Below, in pieces: positions 19,647-25,670 of a DNA stretch of 64,000 nucleotides. The position numbers and the translations under genes are program-made. Positions within the stretch are counted from its first letter, which is position 1, and the number at the start of each line of letters is the position of its first letter. The stretch is taken from the NCBI GenBank assembly GCA_934320845.1, contig CAKRFU010000004.1:1-64000 (forward strand). Reading direction: 5' to 3'. The notes beneath the pieces are model-generated. The model saw nothing but the letters and a program-made list of their open reading frames with translations. It had not been told where the DNA came from and searched no databases. The stretch comes from an uncultured Lachnospiraceae bacterium (lineage in GTDB: Bacteria; Bacillota; Clostridia; Lachnospirales; Lachnospiraceae).

Positions 19647-20318
19647 ATGATAACAATAAATGCAATAGGTGATACCTGCCCGATACCGGTAGTTAAGACA
19701 AAAAAAGCGATTGAGAAACTTGAAAAACCGGATACGGTTGAGACTCTTGTCGATAATGAGATTGCCGTTGAAAATCTTAAAAAGATGGCTTCACAGATGG
19801 GGTTTGCAGTTTCAGACAGCAAGATAAATTCCGGGTACAGTGTAAAGATAATCGTGGATGATATTGATAAAATAAATGACAATAAAATGTCCGCAACAAA
19901 TGCTAAAGCAACATCAGAGGCTAAAGCAAATTCCATAAAGACAGATGCGGATGAGATGGTTTCATGCAATATTAAAAACAGCGGTGAAAAAGTTGTAGTC
20001 ATAAAGTCTGAATTTATGGGTGATGGTGATAAGGAACTTGGAAAGGTGCTTATCAAAGGCTTTATCTATGCACTTTCGCAGCAGGACGAATTACCTCAGA
20101 CAATGCTTTTTTATAACGGCGGTGCAAAGATTACAAGTGAAGGCTCTGAGTCTATAGAAGATTTAAAGGCTTTAGAGGAAAAAGGTGTAAAGATATTTAC
20201 CTGTGGTACCTGTCTCAATTATTACGGACTTACCGAAAAGCTCTGTGTCGGCGAAGCCACAAATATGTATGAAATTACTAAAAAAATGACGGAAGCATCA
20301 CTTATAGTCTGCCCATAA
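19647..20318 (+). CDS. yedF: YedF-type selenium metabolism protein
   Basis: Two-part protein of 223 residues. Residues 1-75 are a TusA/SirA-like sulfur or selenium carrier domain with the reactive Cys C11 in GDTCPIPVVKTKKAI. The C-terminal ~110 residues are DsrE-like (GKVLIKGFIYALSQ, YNGGAKIT) with the pair C186 and C189 in TCGTCLNYYG. This pairing defines the selenium-associated YedF family found beside selD. It likely relays selenium between the desulfurase, SelD and the hydroxylase. The linker (about 80-100) is Ala/Lys/Asn-rich. AAAGGAG at 19628-19634 supports ATG 19647; the upstream frame start is rejected. Confidence 0.93.
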   Translation: MITINAIGDTCPIPVVKTKKAIEKLEKPDTVETLVDNEIAVENLKKMASQMGFAVSDSKINSGYSVKIIVDDIDKINDNKMSATNAKATSEAKANSIKTDADEMVSCNIKNSGEKVVVIKSEFMGDGDKELGKVLIKGFIYALSQQDELPQTMLFYNGGAKITSEGSESIEDLKALEEKGVKIFTCGTCLNYYGLTEKLCVGEATNMYEITKKMTEASLIVCP

Positions 20319-20322
20319 CATT

Positions 20323-20577
20323 ATGTGCAAAAATTGTAAGAGAGAAAGACATACACAGCTTGTGATTTCATTCAAAAATACAACTGCTGCGATGGAAATG
20401 GAGAGCAGGGCAAAGAGTGAAAATATTTACGGCAGGATAATACCGCTGCCGTCAAAAATATTGGCAGGATGTGGTCTTGCCTGGAAGACAGAGCCTGATA
20501 TGAGAAATGAGACAATAAACTTCATGCAGAAAGAAAAAATTCAGTGGGATGCAGTATATGAACTGGATTTGTTTTAA
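20323..20577 (+). CDS. DUF3343 putative Se/S carrier-like protein
   Basis: Small protein of 84 residues. LVISFKNTTAAMEMESRAK followed by GRIIPLPSKILAGCGLAWK is the pattern of DUF3343, annotated in Pfam as a putative Se/S carrier; the Cys in AGCGLAW is the likely carrier residue. A CxxC (MCKNCK) opens the chain. It starts 4 bp after yedF with no good ribosome site, so translation probably depends on coupling to yedF. It likely passes selenium or sulfur within the same pathway. Confidence 0.85.
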   Translation: MCKNCKRERHTQLVISFKNTTAAMEMESRAKSENIYGRIIPLPSKILAGCGLAWKTEPDMRNETINFMQKEKIQWDAVYELDLF

Positions 20578-20607
20578 TACTAAAATCATAAGAGAAAGGA
20601 AAGAGAT

Positions 20608-21417
20608 ATGTTCTATTATAATCAGTATATAAGGGCAAAAAGCCTCGAAGAAGCATATGAACTCTACCAGAAAAGACAAAATTTCATTGTCGGCGGAATG
20701 CTCTGGACAAAGATGAAAAATACAACTCTTGGAACAGCGATAGACCTCTGTGAACTGGGGCTTGACAGCATAGAAGAAAATGAAAACGAGTTTCGTATAG
20801 GTGCATATGTATCATTAAGGGACATAGAGACAAATGAATCATTAAATAAATATACGGATAATGCCTTTGCCAATTCCGTAAAAGATATAGTCGGTGTCCA
20901 GTTTAGAAATGTTGCAACGGTCGGCGGAAGTATATGGGGACGATATGGCTTTTCAGATGTTATGACGATATTTAGGGCACTTGGTGCTAAAGTGGAGCTT
21001 TTCCATGAGGGTATCATGGAACTTGACGACTTTGTAAAGCTGCCACGCACGGTGAGAGATATACTTGTGTCAGTAATTGTGCCAAAGGAAACTGAAAAGG
21101 TAGTTTATCTAAGCCAGAGAAACCAGTCAACAGATTTTCCAGTGCTTACTTGTGCCGTTTCGAAAGGAAAAAGAGGTGCTATGGCTGTTATCGGGGCAAC
21201 TCCATATATGGCTGAGCCTGTATATGACAGTGAAAATATATTATCTGTACCTACAGATGAAAATATTGAAAGATTTGCAGATTATGTGGCACAAAATATC
21301 CGTTTTGGCAGCAATATGCGTGCTGGTGCCGAGTATAGAAAGATAATATGCAATGTTCTTGTAAAAAGAGCATTAAAGACGATAGTATCAGAAAACGAAA
21401 AGGAGGAAATCTGCTGA
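20608..21417 (+). CDS. Molybdenum hydroxylase FAD-binding subunit
   Basis: FAD subunit (XdhB/CoxM type) of 269 residues that passes electrons from the iron-sulfur subunit to an acceptor. The FAD-binding loops are NFIVGGMLWTKM near residue 28 and FRNVATVGGSIWGRYGFSD near 99-117. The family's C-terminal domain is short but present (FGSNMRAGAEYRK). It has ATG 20608 after a GAAAGG site, and overlaps the next gene by one base. It forms a three-gene set with the [2Fe-2S] and Mo subunits. It resembles the YgfM-type FAD proteins of SDMH loci. Confidence 0.93.
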   Translation: MFYYNQYIRAKSLEEAYELYQKRQNFIVGGMLWTKMKNTTLGTAIDLCELGLDSIEENENEFRIGAYVSLRDIETNESLNKYTDNAFANSVKDIVGVQFRNVATVGGSIWGRYGFSDVMTIFRALGAKVELFHEGIMELDDFVKLPRTVRDILVSVIVPKETEKVVYLSQRNQSTDFPVLTCAVSKGKRGAMAVIGATPYMAEPVYDSENILSVPTDENIERFADYVAQNIRFGSNMRAGAEYRKIICNVLVKRALKTIVSENEKEEIC

Positions 21418-21938
21418 TGGAAGTAAAGATTACATTAAATGGAAAAATGATAAAAGATACCGTAGACGCAGATATGCTTCTTATAGATTTTTGCAGGAAA
21501 CATAAATGTTATTCGGTAAAGAGAGGATGTGAAACAGGAAACTGTGGTCTTTGCACGGTGCTTATGGATGGAAAGCCGATGCTTTCGTGCAGTATTCCTG
21601 TCGGCAGGGCAGACGGAAGATGCGTTGATACACTTGAAGGACTGGAGGAAGAAGCTAAAAAATTTACTGGTTATTTTGCAATGCAGGGTGCTGACCAGTG
21701 CGGTTTTTGCAATCCGGGATATATAGTTAATATAGTGGCACTTCTCCGTGAAAATCCGGACCCTACGGATGAGGAGATACTTGAATATCTTTCGGGCAAT
21801 CTGTGCCGCTGTACGGGTTATCAGAGCCAGCTTCGTTCACTCAGGAATTATCTGAACAGCAAAAAGGAAAATGCACCTATGCAGCTTGAAGCAGAAGTTT
21901 TTGGGGCAGACATTGGAAAGGAGTGGAAGGATGAGTGA
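21417..21938 (+). CDS. Molybdenum hydroxylase [2Fe-2S] subunit
   Basis: Iron-sulfur subunit of 173 residues carrying two [2Fe-2S] clusters. The N-terminal plant-ferredoxin-type ligands are C38, C43, C46 and C58 (CETGNCGLC). The second, helical domain has C95, C98, C130 and C132 (QCGFCNPG, LCRCTGYQ). It transfers electrons from the Mo site to FAD. The start ATG 21417 shares a base with the preceding stop, with AGGAGG at 21401-21406. Its end overlaps the Mo subunit by 8 bp. The C-terminal ~25 residues extend beyond the usual family end. Confidence 0.96.
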   Translation: MEVKITLNGKMIKDTVDADMLLIDFCRKHKCYSVKRGCETGNCGLCTVLMDGKPMLSCSIPVGRADGRCVDTLEGLEEEAKKFTGYFAMQGADQCGFCNPGYIVNIVALLRENPDPTDEEILEYLSGNLCRCTGYQSQLRSLRNYLNSKKENAPMQLEAEVFGADIGKEWKDE

Positions 21939-24267
21939 ATTTAACCGTGAAAGAAAAGATTATCATGCAGTAGGAAAAAGTATTCCAAAGAAAGATTCAT
22001 CACAGCTTCTCCTTGGAAAGCCGGTATTTACCGATGACATAACACCATCGGACTGCCTTGTGGTAAAGCTTCTCAGAAGCCCTCATGCTCATGCCTTAGT
22101 TGAGGATATAAACACTGATATTGCAATGAAAGTACCGGGGATAGAAGCTGTTTATACATGGAAAGATGTTCCTGACAAGCGTTTCAGCATTGCAGGCCAG
22201 ACTTTTCCGGAGCCGTCACCGTATGACAGGCTTATACTTGACAGAAGGGTGAGAAGTGTAGGTGATCCTGTTGCGATAGTTGCGGGTGAGAGTGAGAAAG
22301 CTGTTGATAAAGCATTAAAACTTATAAAAGTAAAATATCAGGTACTCGAACCTGTACTTGATTTTCACAAGGCACTTGACAATCCCATACTTGTGCATCC
22401 GGAGGATAACTGGATGTCATATGGCAATACGGGTGATGTTAAAAGAAATCTATTACACCATGAGGAAGATGAACATGGTGATGTAAATGCAGTATTTAAT
22501 GACTGTGAGGAGATAATAGAGCATACCTGGCATATAAAGGCGGCACAGCAGGCTTACATGGAAACGATAAGGGCATATTGTGAGATTGACAGATACGGCA
22601 GACTTCATTGCATAAGTTCAACGCAGATAGTTTTCCATATCAGAAGAATACTTGCAAATGCACTTGATATTCCAAAGTCGATGGTGCGTGCGGAAAAACC
22701 ACGCATAGGCGGAGGTTTTGGGGCAAAACAGACAGCCGTATGTGAAGTATATCCTGCTTTTGTTACATGGATGACGAAAAGGCCAAGTAAACTTATCTAT
22801 AGCAGAAATGAATGTCAGATAATATCTTCACCACGTCATGAAATGGAAGTGACGGTTCGTCTTGGTGCAATGAAAGACGGCAGGATAAGAGCGATAGACC
22901 TTTATACGCTGTCAAACGGAGGAGCATACGGTGAGCACAGCACAACGACCGTTGGACTTTCGGGTCACAAATCACTGCCGCTTTATACGGGCGGATGTGA
23001 AGCGACAAAATTTTCATGTGATGTTGTCTATACGAATGTTCAGGCGGCAGGAGCATATAGAGGATATGGTGCAACGCAGGGGATTTTTGCACTCGAATCT
23101 GCCGTAAATGAACTTGCGGAAAAACTTCATATGGATCCGGTTGAGATAAGGATGAAAAACATTGTAAGAGAGGGAATGTTCATGCCTGCATACTTTGGTG
23201 AGACAGCGAATGCTTGTGCATTGGATAGGTGTATAGAGCATTGTGCCGCAAATTTTAACTGGGCTGAGAAGTATCCGGTCAGGGATATGGGAAACGGCAA
23301 AGTCAGGGCAGCAGGAATGGCACTTGCGATGCAGGGGTCGTGCATATCAAATGTTGATGTGGGTTCATGCACATTAAAACTTTCAGACGATGGAACATAT
23401 AATATGATGATAGGTGCGGCTGACATGGGAACAGGCTGTGATACCATTCTTTCGCAGATGGCAGCAGAAGTCCTAGACTGTGATGCAGATAAAATTTCCG
23501 TCTTTGGTGCAGACACAGACGCATCACCTTATGATTCAGGTTCTTATGCTTCATCAACAACTTACATCACGGGAATGGCTACACAAAATGCTGCTTTAAA
23601 ACTTCGTGAAAACATAATGAAGATAGGTGCAGGGCTTCTCGGCTGTTCTTCTGAAGATGTAGATTTTGATGGTGAGAAAGTGTATATGACGGAAGATGAA
23701 AAATCGGTCAGCCTTGCGGATATTGCCACAAAATCACAGGTAAATAATACTATCCCTGTCGATGTGACCGAGACATATTCATCACCTGTATCACCGCCGC
23801 CGTATATGGTCGGAATGGTTGAGATAGAGCTTGACAAAGAAACAGGAAGTGTAAAGATACTTGATTATCAGGCGGTTGTCGACTGCGGAATACCGGTAAA
23901 TCCAAACCTTGCAAGAGTTCAGACAGAGGGCGGTATAGGACAGGGGATAGGCATGGCACTCTATGAAAATGTCACATACAGTGCCGAGGGAAAGATTGCC
24001 GAGAACAGTCTTATGCAGTATAAAATTCCAACAAGACTTGATGTGGGAAATATAAATGTTGAGTTTGAAACAAGCTATGAACCGTCAGGACCTTTCGGTG
24101 TAAAGTCGATAGGAGAGATAGTTATAAATACCCCTGCACCGGCTCTTGCACACGCAATATACAGGGCAACCGGAGTGTGGCACAGAACGGTTCCATTCAC
24201 ACCTGAAAAAATCCTTATGGGGATGCTTGATCCTGATTGGAAAGAGATTGACTGCCGTATCATATAG
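21931..24267 (+). CDS. Molybdenum hydroxylase catalytic subunit (xanthine dehydrogenase-like)
   Basis: Mo-cofactor subunit of 778 residues, xanthine dehydrogenase family, expected to hydroxylate a purine or similar heterocycle using water. The pterin-binding loop is GGGFGAKQ, with Gln267 where bovine xanthine oxidase has the substrate Glu802. AYRGYGATQG carries R377, GQGIGMALYENV is the second pterin loop, and E729 in SIGEIVIN matches the catalytic base Glu1261. The start ATG 21931 follows GGAGTGGAAGG. The selD/yqeBC context and MocA imply a selenium-dependent enzyme with a cytosine dinucleotide cofactor (inference). Substrate could be xanthine, hypoxanthine or another purine. Confidence 0.93.
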   Translation: MSEFNRERKDYHAVGKSIPKKDSSQLLLGKPVFTDDITPSDCLVVKLLRSPHAHALVEDINTDIAMKVPGIEAVYTWKDVPDKRFSIAGQTFPEPSPYDRLILDRRVRSVGDPVAIVAGESEKAVDKALKLIKVKYQVLEPVLDFHKALDNPILVHPEDNWMSYGNTGDVKRNLLHHEEDEHGDVNAVFNDCEEIIEHTWHIKAAQQAYMETIRAYCEIDRYGRLHCISSTQIVFHIRRILANALDIPKSMVRAEKPRIGGGFGAKQTAVCEVYPAFVTWMTKRPSKLIYSRNECQIISSPRHEMEVTVRLGAMKDGRIRAIDLYTLSNGGAYGEHSTTTVGLSGHKSLPLYTGGCEATKFSCDVVYTNVQAAGAYRGYGATQGIFALESAVNELAEKLHMDPVEIRMKNIVREGMFMPAYFGETANACALDRCIEHCAANFNWAEKYPVRDMGNGKVRAAGMALAMQGSCISNVDVGSCTLKLSDDGTYNMMIGAADMGTGCDTILSQMAAEVLDCDADKISVFGADTDASPYDSGSYASSTTYITGMATQNAALKLRENIMKIGAGLLGCSSEDVDFDGEKVYMTEDEKSVSLADIATKSQVNNTIPVDVTETYSSPVSPPPYMVGMVEIELDKETGSVKILDYQAVVDCGIPVNPNLARVQTEGGIGQGIGMALYENVTYSAEGKIAENSLMQYKIPTRLDVGNINVEFETSYEPSGPFGVKSIGEIVINTPAPALAHAIYRATGVWHRTVPFTPEKILMGMLDPDWKEIDCRII

Positions 24268-24323
24268 TTTAACGCCTGAGGTCAAAAGCTTCTACGGATT
24301 AGTCTATATTGATTGAACAGGGA

Positions 24324-24343
24324 GTAACAGTTCAGCCTTGCAT
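24324..24343 (+). repeat. 20-bp direct repeat, left copy
   Basis: GTAACAGTTCAGCCTTGCAT occurs here and again exactly at 25166-25185. The two copies bracket the MocA-like gene. Confidence 0.85.
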
Positions 24344-24392
24344 CGCTTATATAAAATTAAGATTGTTTCGCAAATATATAAAATTAAAAAAT

Positions 24393-25130
24393 ATGATACA
24401 CATTATATATATGGCGGCTGGGAACAGCCGCCGTTTTGGAAGTAATAAACTCTTACATATCTGGCAGGGAAAAATGCTTTACAGACATACGCTTGATATG
24501 TTATCAGATATTGTAAGCAGCAGAAAAATAAACGAAGATATAAATTATGACATAACACTTACTGTTGTAACACAATACGACAGGATAATAGCTGACCTTG
24601 ATGGCAGAAAAGATATAAATACTGTGTTTTGCGGTGATAGCAGGCTCGGTGCGTCATATACGATAAAAGCAGGGATAAACAGTTTGATGGGCAGGCTGAA
24701 AAAAGACGACTGGCTTTTGTTCATCGTTGCAGACCAGCCGTATCTTAGCGAAAAGACGATACTTAAATTTATCGAGGCAGCAGAGAAAGAGAAAAATAAG
24801 AAAGAATTTTCTTCGCAAGATAAAAAAAGCGAAGATTACAAATTACTTTTGACGAATGGTGAAAAAAATAATGATGATTATGAAAATATTTTGTCAGAAG
24901 AAAAAAAAAGCAAAGATTACAAGGTATTTTCGGCAAGATATAGGGAAAAAGCAGGAAATCCATGTATGTTCTCCTGCGGACTTATACCTGAGTTGTTGAT
25001 GTTAAGAGGTGACAGCGGAGGCAGAAAAGTCGCAAAAAGACATGAATGTTTTTATATAGATGTTGAAGACGAGAAAGAATTGTTTGATATTGACAGTGAA
25101 AAAGATATTAATATTTATTCTCAGGATTGA
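24393..25130 (+). CDS. MocA-like molybdenum cofactor cytidylyltransferase
   Basis: Nucleotidyltransferase of 245 residues with the MobA-like opening MAAGNSRRFGSNKLL and the metal-binding motif VADQPYLSEKT near residue 115. MocA adds CMP to the Mo cofactor for xanthine-dehydrogenase-type enzymes, which fits its place after the hydroxylase subunits. It has an unusual, highly charged insertion (about residues 138-177) made of three imperfect ~13-residue repeats ending SEDYK, NDDYE and SKDYK. The start at ATG 24393 lacks a clear ribosome site; the fold supports it, since the upstream codons do not fit. The gene lies 125 bp after the Mo subunit, flanked by 20-bp direct repeats. Confidence 0.85.
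   Translation: MIHIIYMAAGNSRRFGSNKLLHIWQGKMLYRHTLDMLSDIVSSRKINEDINYDITLTVVTQYDRIIADLDGRKDINTVFCGDSRLGASYTIKAGINSLMGRLKKDDWLLFIVADQPYLSEKTILKFIEAAEKEKNKKEFSSQDKKSEDYKLLLTNGEKNNDDYENILSEEKKSKDYKVFSARYREKAGNPCMFSCGLIPELLMLRGDSGGRKVAKRHECFYIDVEDEKELFDIDSEKDINIYSQD
24804..24923 (+). repeat. Triplicated ~40-bp repeat inside mocA-like gene
   Basis: Three imperfect in-frame units, 24804-24842, 24843-24884 and 24885-24923, each with an A-rich core followed by a gat-tay-aar/gaa ending. They encode the charged insertion in the nucleotidyltransferase. Confidence 0.7.
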
Positions 25131-25165
25131 TGTTAACCGTCAGTTATATGCCAATTAACAGATTT

Positions 25166-25185
25166 GTAACAGTTCAGCCTTGCAT
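25166..25185 (+). repeat. 20-bp direct repeat, right copy
   Basis: Exact second copy of GTAACAGTTCAGCCTTGCAT (24324-24343). It lies 36 bp after the mocA-like stop and 72 bp before the right 413-bp repeat begins. Confidence 0.85.
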
Positions 25186-25257
25186 TTCTTACATTCATAA
25201 ACTTGACTTATTGTGCTGTTAGCATATATAATCCCATTTTCAACTGTCAAACTCCCG

Positions 25258-25670
25258 GCTGAATAAGCAAGAGCGTACCAAACAAATTGGTGAAAGATGA
25301 CTATATTTGGCAGAAAAACAAAAATATGTATGCAATAAATATGAAAATATGGTACAATGTCATAAATATAAACAGTTATACATTATTGTATTTGTGGAGA
25401 ATGGATATATGCAGACGGATAACAGATTGATTCAGAAAGAGACGATTTACTACTGTATAAAAGGATTCAGATTAAATGATGAAAATTATAATGTGGTAAA
25501 AGAAGCAGTTGATTTTAGCAACATGGTAGGTTTTTTGACAGGTTATTATGATGACAGACTTACCATAGCAAGTGTCAGTGCTTATTTTTTGGAGAGTTTA
25601 GGATATGAATATGACGAATTTATGAAAATATCATCAGGTTCATTAAAGAATATTTTTTATGGTGAAAATC
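25258..25670 (+). repeat. 413-bp direct repeat, right copy (of 5551-5963)
   Basis: Matches 5551-5963 with three substitutions. It includes promoter, leader and the first 87 codons of the intact hybrid kinase. The same orientation and the 19.7-kb distance make it a substrate for homologous deletion or integration of the SDMH island. Confidence 0.95.
25330..25358 (+). promoter_or_regulatory. Promoter of hybrid kinase 1
   Basis: ATGCAA (25330-25335), 17-bp spacer, TACAAT (25353-25358). It lies about 50 bp before ATG 25409. Confidence 0.6.

Noticed and set aside
22793..24285. Several minus-strand reading frames of 60-130 codons opposite the hydroxylase genes
   Set aside because: They mirror well-conserved coding sequence, lack ribosome sites and have no recognisable domains. 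The same applies to other antisense frames in the window.
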